A DNA stretch of 43,653 bases from a virus: positions 1-43,653 of the IMG/VR virus record IMGVR_UViG_3300049447_000008; one strand, 5' to 3'. Position numbers and translations under genes: made by a program. Positions within the stretch are counted from its first letter, which is position 1, and each line of letters opens with the position of its first letter. Below are positions 15,735 through 24,217 of the stretch, in pieces. The notes beneath the pieces are model-generated. The model saw only the letters and a list, made by a program, of their open reading frames with translations. It was not told the origin of the DNA and did not search any database.

Positions 15735-15825
15735 CCGCTCCCCCGAGCGGGCGGGACGACAACGGGGCGCAATGATCGAGGGCGTTGCTAGTCACGGTTC
15801 ATCCGTGGTTGGCGATGCCCTTTTT
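15735..15825 (+). terminator. Strong intrinsic terminator, with a small upstream hairpin
   Basis: GGGCGTTGCTAGTCACGG (15780-15797) pairs along all 18 positions (13 Watson-Crick, 5 G-U) with CCGTGGTTGGCGATGCCC (15803-15820) around a 5-nt loop and is followed by TTTTT (15821-15825). This is a textbook Rho-independent terminator and the best one in the window. A second perfect hairpin, CCGCTC-CCCC-GAGCGG, lies at 15735-15750. The region 15683-15913 holds no gene; CACCATA repeated after the terminator might be part of a late promoter, but no -10/-35 pair can be defended. Confidence 0.85.
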
Positions 15826-15913
15826 CGTTTCGCCCTGCTCCTCGTGGGAAGCGCCACCATACGGCGCATCGTGGGCCGGCTCACCACCATAGCGTGAGCA
15901 TCAAAGGCAGGAC

Positions 15914-16972
15914 ATGGAAGCCATCGTCGCCCCGTCCAGTCCGACGTCGACCGACAGCGCCCCGACGCCAAGCGCGCCAGTTTCCATAGGCACGCCCGCG
16001 CCGTCCGCGCCGCCGGCTGAGGTCAAGCGACCGTCGTCCTTCAAGGCAGCTCTTGAGCAAGCCGCGAAGCGCACGGCCGTGGCTGAGACGCCCAACGCAC
16101 CGACCCCGGAGACGGCCGCCATACCGCCGGGTGCGCCGGAGACGATGGCTGTTCCACCGACTGCCCCGAAACCCAACGGGCCGATCCCGTTCGACGTCCA
16201 CACGAAGGCGCTGGAGAATGCGCGCACGAAAGCGGCGTCTGATGCCGTGGCGCAGTATCGGCAGAAAGTCGGCTGGGTCGAAGAGTTCCCGCAGCTCACT
16301 CGTGATGTCGTGTCCGAATGGATTCCGACCGCGCGAGCCATGCACGAGGATCCGGTCCGCTGGACGCTTGAACAGTGGATTCCGCGTCTCCAAGCCGATG
16401 CGCGCTTCGGGCCTCAACTGCAATCGCTCGGGGGCCGGCTGCTCTCGGGCCGTGCGGAGCCGATGCCCGGCCCCGACGTGGAAATCGTCGACCAGACGGG
16501 CGCGGTCACGGGGCGCACGTATTCGGCGCAGCAACTCGCGGCGCGGGATGAGTGGCGCGAGCGGCAACTGCTCGCGAAAATCGGGCAGGAACTCGCGCCG
16601 ATCAAGGCACGGGAAGCGAAAGCCAAAGCGGATGCCGACTCGAAAGAGCAGCATGAGCGATGGGCGAAGCAGACCGATGTCTTGATGACCCGTGCGACCA
16701 AGATTCTCGACGGTCGCATGGATTTGTTCCAGCACATCAAAGCGATCTTGGACCAGCATCCCACTGCCGATCCAGTCGATGTCGCGTTGCACGTGCGCGA
16801 GCAGTTCATTGTCCCAAATCAGAAAGCGACGGCGCAGTCCGACGCTGTCGCAGAAATGCAACGTAAAGCGGCTGGCAACACGGCCTCCGGGGCCAGTGCG
16901 GCCGGCACTCCGAAACCTCGACCAAAAAACCCGGCGGAACTCGCGGCCTTCATGCGCGAGATGACCCGCTGA
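15914..16972 (+). CDS. Head scaffolding-like protein
   Basis: 352 residues. A long Pro/Ala/Thr/Ser-rich, disordered N-terminus (about 1-95) leads to a helical, charged middle with a coiled-coil segment (about 215-260) and a basic C-terminus (KPRPKNPAEL). Composition and position directly upstream of the capsid gene fit an internal scaffold that guides procapsid assembly. GGCAGGA precedes the ATG. No protease motif is visible, so it is not an obvious protease-scaffold fusion. Confidence 0.7.
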   Translation: MEAIVAPSSPTSTDSAPTPSAPVSIGTPAPSAPPAEVKRPSSFKAALEQAAKRTAVAETPNAPTPETAAIPPGAPETMAVPPTAPKPNGPIPFDVHTKALENARTKAASDAVAQYRQKVGWVEEFPQLTRDVVSEWIPTARAMHEDPVRWTLEQWIPRLQADARFGPQLQSLGGRLLSGRAEPMPGPDVEIVDQTGAVTGRTYSAQQLAARDEWRERQLLAKIGQELAPIKAREAKAKADADSKEQHERWAKQTDVLMTRATKILDGRMDLFQHIKAILDQHPTADPVDVALHVREQFIVPNQKATAQSDAVAEMQRKAAGNTASGASAAGTPKPRPKNPAELAAFMREMTR

Positions 16973-16985
16973 AAGCAGGACCGTC

Positions 16986-18002
16986 ATGTTCAAGTGGCTC
17001 ACACAGTTCACGCAGAGCCCCGATGGGTATCTGTGGACGGCCATCAATTCAGGCCAGAACGTCGCCTTCGCGTGGGAAGCCTACGTGGGGCTCGATCCCG
17101 TCGACAACATTTTCCAGCGGCACTGGCTCCTGGAGCAACTGCGCAGCAATGGCAGTTTCGAGAAGCAAAACGGCACAGTCATTCGACACAACCTCGAATA
17201 CGCGCTGAACCCGAACGTGAAGTGGATGTCGGAAATGGAGACCGTGACGGTCTTCCGGCCCGACACGTTCGACAACGCGGAGTATTCGTGGAAGTTCATC
17301 GGCGGCGATGTGCCGATGACCGACTTCGAGCGCGACATCTCGGCGGGCGGCGCCGGCAAGTTCGATGTCGAAGCGAAGAAGCTCGACAACCTGAAGAACA
17401 CGATGGAAGAGCGGTTGAATACGTCGATGTTCTCGGACGGGACCGGCACGTCCTCGAAGGAAGCGGGCGGCTTGCAGTTGCTCGTGTCGACGACGCCGAC
17501 GACCGGCACGGTCGGTCTGATTCCGCGCGCGACGTATTCGTTCTGGCGCAATCAGGCGACGACGGCGACGAAGACCTCGACGCCCGGTGACAATCTGCTC
17601 GCCGCGATGACGAGCATCTACAACTTGTGCAGCAACGGCATCGGGAAAGAGAACCCGACCTTCGGCGTGTCCGATCAGGCGTCGTTTCAGATTTACGAAG
17701 GCCTGACGCCGTCGATCGAGCGGCTGGTCCGCGACAACGAATCGAACAAGCTGGTGCGTGGGTTCAAGGGCCAGAACATCGCGTTCAAGGACATCATGCT
17801 GGGCTATGACACGGCGTGCCCGGCCGGCTCGATGTATATCCTCAACAACCGCAACCTGCATCTCGTCTACATGGCCTGGATGAAAGGCGAAGCGGCCATC
17901 CGACCGAGTGACGGGTTCTGGGACGTGTTCAAAGTGAGAAGCACGTGCAACTTGACGACGGACAATTCGCGGCGTCTCGGGGTCATTTCCGCGATCACGT
18001 AA
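16986..18002 (+). CDS. Major capsid protein
   Basis: 338 residues. Size, mixed alpha/beta composition and features such as an early helix (WLTQFTQSPDGYLWTAINSG), a long middle beta region and an end rich in Asp/Asn/Arg turns (CNLTTDNSRRLGV) suit an HK97-fold coat protein. It follows the scaffold and precedes a decoration-like protein, as in most tailed phages. I cannot place it in a named subfamily by eye. Confidence 0.8.
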   Translation: MFKWLTQFTQSPDGYLWTAINSGQNVAFAWEAYVGLDPVDNIFQRHWLLEQLRSNGSFEKQNGTVIRHNLEYALNPNVKWMSEMETVTVFRPDTFDNAEYSWKFIGGDVPMTDFERDISAGGAGKFDVEAKKLDNLKNTMEERLNTSMFSDGTGTSSKEAGGLQLLVSTTPTTGTVGLIPRATYSFWRNQATTATKTSTPGDNLLAAMTSIYNLCSNGIGKENPTFGVSDQASFQIYEGLTPSIERLVRDNESNKLVRGFKGQNIAFKDIMLGYDTACPAGSMYILNNRNLHLVYMAWMKGEAAIRPSDGFWDVFKVRSTCNLTTDNSRRLGVISAIT

Positions 18003-18036
18003 ACCGCCTGAGCGCAACGAAAGGAGTGAGTGAACC

Positions 18037-18780
18037 ATGAATCTTTCGAATCGTGACGTGCAGTTGGCTCAGGCGATGTTCGAATCGTCGGCCACGCAGA
18101 AGCACAAACTCGGGACGCGCGGTTACACCGAAGACGGCCGCGCCTATCGCTATGTCAAAGCGGGCGTGGCGGATCTCGTCGCCGGGTCAGTCGTGCAGAG
18201 CCCGTCGTTCGTCGCGGGTCACGCGGCGAACGCGGTCAGCACGACCTCGCCGGTCCTCGCGGGGTCCACGTCGGTCGATGTCACGTGCGCATCGAGCGCG
18301 GCGGCGAATCAATACGCCGAAGGCTACCTGTGCGTCGCCACGGGCGTCGGCATGGGCTACCTCTACACCATCGACAAGCACGCGGCGGTGTCGACGGGCG
18401 CGGTGGGTAAGTTCTTTCTGCACGCCGAAGAGTCGTTGCAGGTGACGATCACGACCTCGGCGACGGTGACGTTACTGCTGAACAAATACGCGGGCGTCCT
18501 GCTCTCGCCGGCCAATACGGCACTCGGGATCATCGTGGGCGTGGCGACCTACATCATCACGGCCGCGCAGTATGGGTGGGTGCAGACGTGGGGGCCGGCG
18601 CTGGTGTTCTGTGGCGGGGGCGGGACGTTGGGCGCGCCGCTGCTCGGGACGGCGACCTCTGGCGGGCGCGTGAGTCTGGTCACGGCCGCGACGTTGCTCA
18701 CACAGCGGATCATCGGCTTCGCCGCACAAACGATGGTCGAGGCCCAGTATGTGGTGATCGATTTGACCATTTCACCCTAG
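18037..18780 (+). CDS. Structural protein, capsid decoration candidate
   Basis: 247 residues, with AAGGAG (18021-18026) 10 nt before the ATG. The N-terminal 50 residues are charged; the rest is Ala/Gly/Thr/Val-rich beta sequence without long helices (AGSTSVDVTCASSAAANQYA, VTITTSATVTLLL). It follows the coat gene at 34 nt, the usual place of decoration or head-completion proteins. Alternative: a tail-tube-like protein. Confidence 0.6.
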   Translation: MNLSNRDVQLAQAMFESSATQKHKLGTRGYTEDGRAYRYVKAGVADLVAGSVVQSPSFVAGHAANAVSTTSPVLAGSTSVDVTCASSAAANQYAEGYLCVATGVGMGYLYTIDKHAAVSTGAVGKFFLHAEESLQVTITTSATVTLLLNKYAGVLLSPANTALGIIVGVATYIITAAQYGWVQTWGPALVFCGGGGTLGAPLLGTATSGGRVSLVTAATLLTQRIIGFAAQTMVEAQYVVIDLTISP

Positions 18781-18808
18781 GCATTCGCTCATCACCCCGG
18801 TGGCGAAT

Positions 18809-18852
18809 CGGGTCGGCTCGAAGGTGCTGGGACGTAGCTTCGAGCCGATTCG
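18809..18852 (+). other. Long hairpin between decoration and glycosyltransferase genes
   Basis: CGGCTCGAAG (18814-18823) and CTTCGAGCCG (18838-18847) pair perfectly; five more pairs (two G-U) extend the stem to 15 bp, around a 14-nt loop. No T-tract follows, so it is not a classical terminator. It lies 8 nt before AAGGAG (18860-18865) of the next gene and could protect, process or attenuate the transcript, setting GT41 expression below that of the capsid. Confidence 0.6.
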
Positions 18853-18870
18853 TGTTCACAAGGAGCGTGC

Positions 18871-20301
18871 GTGCAGGCCGCGTCACCCGTCGTCGTCGAT
18901 CTCTACGGCCTCGCGAATGAGCGCGCCGAGTGGGCGCACGTCGAAGGCCGCGTCTCGGATCTGCTCCCGTCGACATGGGACGCGGCGACCCGCGCGCACG
19001 CGATGGGCGATGCCGCGCTGCAACTTGGACAAATCGATCAGGCGATTCGCTACTACCGCGAAACGCTGCGACTGAATCCGCAGGACATCGGTGCGCACGA
19101 AAATCTCATCTTTCTGACCGATGCGCAGCCGGAGACCACCGCGCACGAGGCGGCGGCAGAGCGATTGCGCTGGTGGCATCAGTTCGGGCGGGCGCGATTC
19201 GAGGCGCGCACGCCGCACGTCAACGTCCGCGACCCAGAGAAGCGGTTGCGCGTCGGCTACGTGTCAGGCGATTTCCGGTTTCATTCGGCCGCGTTCACCT
19301 GTCATCACGTGATTCGTCAGCACACGGCACAGATCGAGCCGGTCTTCTATTCGACGCTGCCGCCGGCGCACTACGACGACGTGACGCGCGTGCAGTGGGT
19401 GGACTGCCCGGGGTTTGTGGATGTCTCCGCGCACAACGCGGCCGAAGTCGCGCGCATCATCCAGTCCGACGAAATTGATATCCTGGTGGACCTCTCGGGT
19501 TACACGGCGGGCAATCGGCTGTTGTCGTTCACGCATCAGCCGGCCCCGATTCAGGGCACGGCCTGGGGCTATGCGACGGGCGTCGGCTGGCCGGCGATGC
19601 AGTTCCTCTTCGGTGACGCCACGACGATGGCCGGCTATGACGGACCCGAGCGCGTCGTGCATCTACCGAGTGTCATCAGTTTCAATCCGCGGCCGAACCT
19701 GCCCGAGGCGGGGCCGCTGCCCTGCCTGACCGGTCCGCCGATGTTTGCGGTCTTTCAGCGCGCGATGAAACTCAACCCGGACGTGCTCGCGACGTTCGGG
19801 GAGATTCTGGCGCGCGTGCCCGATGCGCATCTCGTGTTCAAGGCGGCCGATTATTCGTCGCTGGCGCGCACGATGATTGCGGACTGCCTGCCGAACGCCC
19901 GCCATCAGATCGAGTTCCTGCCGTCGACCTCGCAGGCGCATCATCAGGCGTTCTATCAGCAGATGGATCTGTCGCTCGACCCGTGGCCACAGACGGGCGG
20001 GATTTCGACGCTCGAAGCGTTCTGGATGGGCGTGCCGACCGTGACGCTGCTCGGCTCGCGCGTGATTCAGCGGTCGAGCGGCGCGTTCTTGCGGCTGCTC
20101 GGCTGCGATGACTTCGTGACCGAGACCCGCGAAGATTACATCACGCGCGCGGTCGCGCTGGTGACGACGGACCGCGCGCGACTGGCCGCCGTGCGCGCAT
20201 CGGCCCGCGCGACGTTGGCCGCGTCACCGATTCTCGTCGGCTACGTCGAGGCCGTCGAAGCCGCGTATCGCACACTCTGGCGTGACTACTGCGCCATGTA
20301 A
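18871..20301 (+). CDS. GT41 family O-GlcNAc-transferase-like glycosyltransferase
   Basis: 476 residues from GTG, 5 nt after AAGGAG. One tetratricopeptide repeat (about 43-76) is followed by a two-lobed GT-B enzyme of the OGT/SPINDLY class: RVGYVSGDFRFHSAAF (127-142, with H138), DILVDLSGYTAGNRLLSF (203-220), APIQGTAWGYATGVGWPA, FAVFQRAMKLNP (292-303, K300), then DPWPQTGGISTLEAFWMG (370-387) for UDP-sugar binding. H138 and K300 line up by eye with catalytic His and Lys of OGT. Bacterial family members have many TPRs; one is few. Predicted role: transfer of GlcNAc or another sugar to Ser/Thr of a virion or host protein. A phage GT41 enzyme inside the head genes is unusual. Confidence 0.85.
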   Translation: MQAASPVVVDLYGLANERAEWAHVEGRVSDLLPSTWDAATRAHAMGDAALQLGQIDQAIRYYRETLRLNPQDIGAHENLIFLTDAQPETTAHEAAAERLRWWHQFGRARFEARTPHVNVRDPEKRLRVGYVSGDFRFHSAAFTCHHVIRQHTAQIEPVFYSTLPPAHYDDVTRVQWVDCPGFVDVSAHNAAEVARIIQSDEIDILVDLSGYTAGNRLLSFTHQPAPIQGTAWGYATGVGWPAMQFLFGDATTMAGYDGPERVVHLPSVISFNPRPNLPEAGPLPCLTGPPMFAVFQRAMKLNPDVLATFGEILARVPDAHLVFKAADYSSLARTMIADCLPNARHQIEFLPSTSQAHHQAFYQQMDLSLDPWPQTGGISTLEAFWMGVPTVTLLGSRVIQRSSGAFLRLLGCDDFVTETREDYITRAVALVTTDRARLAAVRASARATLAASPILVGYVEAVEAAYRTLWRDYCAM

Positions 20302-20316
20302 CGAACAAGGACACCT

Positions 20317-20931
20317 ATGCCGACCGAGAAGACCGCCACGCTCAGCCTCGAAGAACGACAACTCGCGAACGAAGAACGGCAACTCGCCATTCAAGAGCGC
20401 CAGATTGCGCTGCAAGAAGAGGCGCTGAAGGTTTCACGGGCACACGAGAAACTGGCGCGCAAGAAGTCGCTCGACTATCCGCCGATGATTTCGCCGTTCA
20501 ATCCGCGCGGGGAGAAAGACTTCCCGATGCCGGACCTGAAGTGCGAGATCCATGCGCCGTGGTCCATGAAACCAGGCTTGCACGGGAACGACCGCGAGGA
20601 AGTCGAGCTATTCAATCTGCTCGAACCGGGCGAGTATCAGGTGGAGTTGCTCGATCAGACGACCGTGACACTCTGTGTCCTCGCGGAGAAAAACGCCGTG
20701 ACCGGGAAGCTTGAGCACATGGCGCTGATGGGCGCCTACGATCCTGGCGAGAAGCAGCACGCGGCGTTTTTCACGCAGGACAGGAAGCAGATTGTCCCGC
20801 CGATGCGCCATCTCCTGCGGCAGATGCTCGGCGAGAAAGCGGCGCATGTGCTGCCGATGAAAGAGGAGCTGCGGCGGATTGCGCTGCCACCGGACCATCC
20901 GCAACATCTGCCCGTCTCGGTGGGTGAATGA
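20317..20931 (+). CDS. Structural protein with N-terminal coiled coil
   Basis: 204 residues. Residues 8-50 form a Gln/Glu/Arg coiled coil with the repeat EERQLA and ERQIAL, then a globular part follows (SPFNPRGEKDFPMPDLKCEI; EVELFNLLEPGEYQVELLDQ). AAGGA precedes the start. It is coupled by an ATGA overlap to the connector-like gene. Likely a head or head-tail junction protein of unknown family. Confidence 0.6.
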   Translation: MPTEKTATLSLEERQLANEERQLAIQERQIALQEEALKVSRAHEKLARKKSLDYPPMISPFNPRGEKDFPMPDLKCEIHAPWSMKPGLHGNDREEVELFNLLEPGEYQVELLDQTTVTLCVLAEKNAVTGKLEHMALMGAYDPGEKQHAAFFTQDRKQIVPPMRHLLRQMLGEKAAHVLPMKEELRRIALPPDHPQHLPVSVGE

Positions 20932-21926
20932 ATCTCACGGCGCTGCTCGCTGATTGCTATACGCGGCTCCGCGAGCCGCCGAGTCCGGCCGCGACGACGG
21001 TCGCGCGGCTCACGTCCTTCGTCAACGAAGTCCAGCGCGAACTCCTGGCCGATCCGGACATCGCGCGGTTGCGGGATGATGTGCTGCCGGTGACGGCCTA
21101 CGCGAACCGGGCGCGGTCGGGCCTGCCGCCGTCCGTCGCGCGGATCAACAAGCTCGTCGACCGTGCGAACAATCTCCCACTGAAGCAAGTGCCGCTGAGC
21201 GACTTGCGACTGACCGATCCCGGTCAAACATACACGGGCGGGTATCCGCTGCGCTACAGCGTCATCGGCCAGCAGGCGGTCGCCGCGCAGCCGACGACGG
21301 TCGGATCGGGGCTCTGGGTGGTCAGTTCGTCGGCGACCGATGTCGGACGCAAAGCCTACTTGGAAACGCAGGTGCTCGGCGGCTATCCGAATCAAACGCT
21401 GACGGCGGGCACGACACTCAACGGCACGACGCGCGTGGCCGTCGGGACGCGCACGGATCACGTGCTGGTCGAAAAGTTCTATCTCGACTTGGCGGCGCCG
21501 GCCGGGTCGACGGCCGCGGCTGGGTTCATCAGCCTGTATGATGCCGCGGTCTCCGGCACCGAACTCGCGCGCATTCCGTTGCCGAACACGTTCTCGCGGT
21601 ATCTCGCGGTCGAATGGTGGCCGATTCCAACGGTCGACGTGATCGAGACGGCAGATGTCACGCGGACGATTTTCGACCTCGTCAACGGCACGGATGAACC
21701 GCTCCTGCCGCCAGATTTCCATTACGTGCTCCTGGCCGGCGTGCGGATGAAGGCGTATGAAGTGCTGGACGATAACCGCGTGGCGCGTGCCCGGGCGGAT
21801 TACGAAGTCGGCAAATCGGCGCTGCGGTCGTGGGTGCTGACGAACGGCGACCGGATTGCGTCCTTGCGGCCGACGCGCGTCCGCTGGAACAATCTCGGCT
21901 ACATGTATCCGATGGACCGCTCCTGA
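20928..21926 (+). CDS. Head-tail connector or adaptor-like protein
   Basis: 332 residues. N-terminal helices (LTALLADCYTRL, LTSFVNEVQRELLAD) begin as in podovirus adaptor proteins, a beta-rich insertion follows, and the last 80 residues are helical (FHYVLLAGVRMKAYEVLDDN, ARADYEVGKSALRSWV). Head-proximal adaptor proteins show this pattern of short helical N-terminus and helical C-terminus. It probably joins the portal to the tail nozzle encoded downstream. Confidence 0.62.
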   Translation: MNLTALLADCYTRLREPPSPAATTVARLTSFVNEVQRELLADPDIARLRDDVLPVTAYANRARSGLPPSVARINKLVDRANNLPLKQVPLSDLRLTDPGQTYTGGYPLRYSVIGQQAVAAQPTTVGSGLWVVSSSATDVGRKAYLETQVLGGYPNQTLTAGTTLNGTTRVAVGTRTDHVLVEKFYLDLAAPAGSTAAAGFISLYDAAVSGTELARIPLPNTFSRYLAVEWWPIPTVDVIETADVTRTIFDLVNGTDEPLLPPDFHYVLLAGVRMKAYEVLDDNRVARARADYEVGKSALRSWVLTNGDRIASLRPTRVRWNNLGYMYPMDRS

Positions 21927-22036
21927 TGGACACGCCGGCGCCAAAGGTCGACGAACTGCGCGCCATCCTGCAAGCGTTGCGCGAGCGCCGCGACGAGACA
22001 ATCTGGCGTCCAACCTTGCCGCGTGAGCCGCGATGA
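21926..22036 (+). CDS. Small acidic/basic helical peptide gene
   Basis: 36 residues (MDTPAPKVDELRAILQALRE...), one amphipathic helix and a basic tail (RPTLPREPR). The ATG overlaps the connector TGA by one base, and its own stop overlaps the next ATG (CGATGA). Packing supports a real gene. Function unknown. Confidence 0.55.
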   Translation: MDTPAPKVDELRAILQALRERRDETIWRPTLPREPR

Positions 22037-22281
22037 AGGATCTGCACGATCCGCGCGAGTTTCAGCAGTTCGTCAAAGTGGATGACGACGGGACCATCGT
22101 CGCCGTCGTGGAGTCGACGCTGCCGATGCCGACCGATGCCGAAGGCTACTTCTACGTGGACATCACGGACCTGCATCCCTTCGACGTGACGGGCGTCAAG
22201 CTGAAGAAGGCGACGGTGACGAAAGCGGACCAGAAGGCGGCGCGGGCCGAACTGCGCGCGGCGAAAGTGGCGCGTGGCTGA
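22033..22281 (+). CDS. Hypothetical protein, virion-module
   Basis: 82 residues. Beta-rich N-terminal half (VKVDDDGTIVAVVESTLPMP, EGYFYVDITDL) and a basic helical end (LKKATVTKADQKAARAELRA). The ATG overlaps the previous stop; the 3' end overlaps the GTG of the next gene by 8 nt. It may be a small tail or junction component. Confidence 0.6.
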   Translation: MKDLHDPREFQQFVKVDDDGTIVAVVESTLPMPTDAEGYFYVDITDLHPFDVTGVKLKKATVTKADQKAARAELRAAKVARG

Positions 22282-24217
22282 CCCGCGCAAAGTCCTCGTC
22301 ATGGATGACCTGACGGGCGGCCGGAATGGCCGCGACGCGCCGTGGCAACTCGCGGCCAATGAGTGCGCCGAAGCGCTCAACATCGACTGGTATCAGACGC
22401 GGTTTGCGCGCAAGGTCGGCGGGGCGGGCGCGGTCTCGACCACGTTCTCGTCGGGCGGACCGTTCACGGGTGTCATCTCATCACTGATTCGCCATGTCCC
22501 GTCGGTGGATGCGACGTCGGCGGAGCTCTGGGCGATGGATGGGGCGGCGACGCCTGTCATCGGCCGGCTCGCGGGTGCGGCGACGTGGACCGCGCCGAGT
22601 ATTCAGGATGCGCCAACGGGCAACGGCTGGGACTTTCACGGCGCGAGTATCAACGGCAAACTGGCGCTCGCGTATAAATCGGCGACGGCGCGGTTGCACG
22701 GGTGGGATGGGTCGACGGTGCGCCGCTTCGGGTTGCCGCAGGCGGGCGTGCATACGGTGGTGGATTCAGGCGGCGGCGCGTATCCGGCGATTCTCCGGTA
22801 TTACCGGCTGCGGTGGACGACGCAAGTCGCCGGCATCACGACGCGCCGGTCAGAGCCGAATGCCTCGGTCGCGTTCACGCCCAGCGGGGCGAATGGGTCC
22901 GCGCAAATCAGCCGACCGACCGGCGCATCGGAAGGTGAGACGCATTGGGAAGTGGAAGCCAGTTCGGACAATGCGATCTTCTATCGGATCGCGACGGTCG
23001 TGATTGCGACGACGACCTACAACGATAGCGCCGATCCGGCGACCTACAGCGCGTCGCCGCTGTCGGCCTTGACGGGCGTCTACACGCTCCAGAAGCCGTA
23101 TAAGTTCGTGGCGACCGACCAGAATCGGTTGCTCGGGCTCGGCTCATGGACGGCGACGGACAAGCAGAATCGACTAGAAATCAGCGCGGTCATCGGCAGT
23201 CTGAATGTGTCCGACGAAGAGCGCGTCGACACGACGACGAATTACTACCTGGATTTCGATGAAGCCTCCGCGGGTCAGGCGATTGGACTCGCGGGGCCGG
23301 TCTTCGGGTCATTCTTCGTATTCTTCGAGTCGCAAATCTGGCAGTTGACGCCGACGGGTGTCGTGACCGCACCGTATCGCGCGGAAGCGATCTCGAAAAC
23401 GATTGGCGCGATTGCGCAGAAGAGCATCATCCTCGGCGAAGACGCCGACGGGAATCCGGCGCTCTATTGGATGAGCGCGCGTGGTCCGTATCGCTGGTCG
23501 CTGAAGGGGCTCGAATATCTCGGACACAACGTCGAAGACCTCATCCTCGGCGTCGTGACTGGGATTACGCCCGCCATCAGCATCACGAAGCTCGCCGTGG
23601 CGGGCACCGCGTCGATTCTCTGTCACGGCGTCTATTACGCCGACTTGCATCAAGTCTGGTTCTGGTATGCGACGACCGTCGACACGTTCCCGACGGTCAT
23701 CATCAAATACCATATCGATGGCGGCGGCTGGTCCCGCGATAACCGCAACGCCACCAATGCGCGCTGCTCATGCATGTTCGCGACGACCGTCGGCGCGACG
23801 ATGTCGCGGGATCTGAAACCCTATATCGGCTACGCCATCACGAATACGACCATCTGGAAACTGGAAACGGGCACGGACGATGCGGGCTCGGCGTTTCAGG
23901 GCGAACTCACGCTACGCGCGATTGAACCGGGCGGGCCGGGCTATGTCGGCGAAGTCGGCGACCCGGAACTCTGCGGCTCCGCGGCGCTGCTGGCGGGATC
24001 GGCCGTCACGATTACGCTCTCGATGGATTTCAACGCGAATATCCTGACGACGGTCAGTTTGAACTCGACGTCAACCGAATGGCGTGTGTTGGTGCAGGCC
24101 GACGGCATCGCGCGGTCGAATATCCGATTCGCGCAATACAAGATTCAAGCGACCGAGCAGTTTGTGATGGATCGGTTGACGGTGCCGATTGGCCGCCACG
24201 GCAAGAGCACGTCATGA
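22274..24217 (+). CDS. Tail nozzle-like protein
   Basis: 647 residues from GTG. The N-terminus (DDLTGGRNGRDAPWQLAANE, CAEALNIDWYQTRFARKVGG) matches the opening of podovirus nozzle/stabilisation proteins, which start with a Gly/Asn-rich strand followed by ExxxxxNvDf...RxG. The rest is beta-rich with propeller-like repetition. By analogy with T7 gp12 or P22 gp10 it would form the tail tip tube that closes the connector. The call rests on pattern and position; no catalytic motif exists. Confidence 0.65.
   Translation: MADPRKVLVMDDLTGGRNGRDAPWQLAANECAEALNIDWYQTRFARKVGGAGAVSTTFSSGGPFTGVISSLIRHVPSVDATSAELWAMDGAATPVIGRLAGAATWTAPSIQDAPTGNGWDFHGASINGKLALAYKSATARLHGWDGSTVRRFGLPQAGVHTVVDSGGGAYPAILRYYRLRWTTQVAGITTRRSEPNASVAFTPSGANGSAQISRPTGASEGETHWEVEASSDNAIFYRIATVVIATTTYNDSADPATYSASPLSALTGVYTLQKPYKFVATDQNRLLGLGSWTATDKQNRLEISAVIGSLNVSDEERVDTTTNYYLDFDEASAGQAIGLAGPVFGSFFVFFESQIWQLTPTGVVTAPYRAEAISKTIGAIAQKSIILGEDADGNPALYWMSARGPYRWSLKGLEYLGHNVEDLILGVVTGITPAISITKLAVAGTASILCHGVYYADLHQVWFWYATTVDTFPTVIIKYHIDGGGWSRDNRNATNARCSCMFATTVGATMSRDLKPYIGYAITNTTIWKLETGTDDAGSAFQGELTLRAIEPGGPGYVGEVGDPELCGSAALLAGSAVTITLSMDFNANILTTVSLNSTSTEWRVLVQADGIARSNIRFAQYKIQATEQFVMDRLTVPIGRHGKSTS

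Noticed and set aside
15712-15820. Possible tRNA gene (GGTAGCTC and GGTTCATCC resemble D- and T-arm elements)
   Set aside because: No acceptor or anticodon stem can be formed in register; the second element is the loop side of the terminator hairpin.
15881-22013. Long antisense open frames (for example 15881-17047, 17049-18038 and 20736-22013 on the minus strand)
   Set aside because: They lie opposite well-supported structural genes, are Arg/His/Pro-rich as expected for the complement of GC-rich coding DNA, and show no family features.
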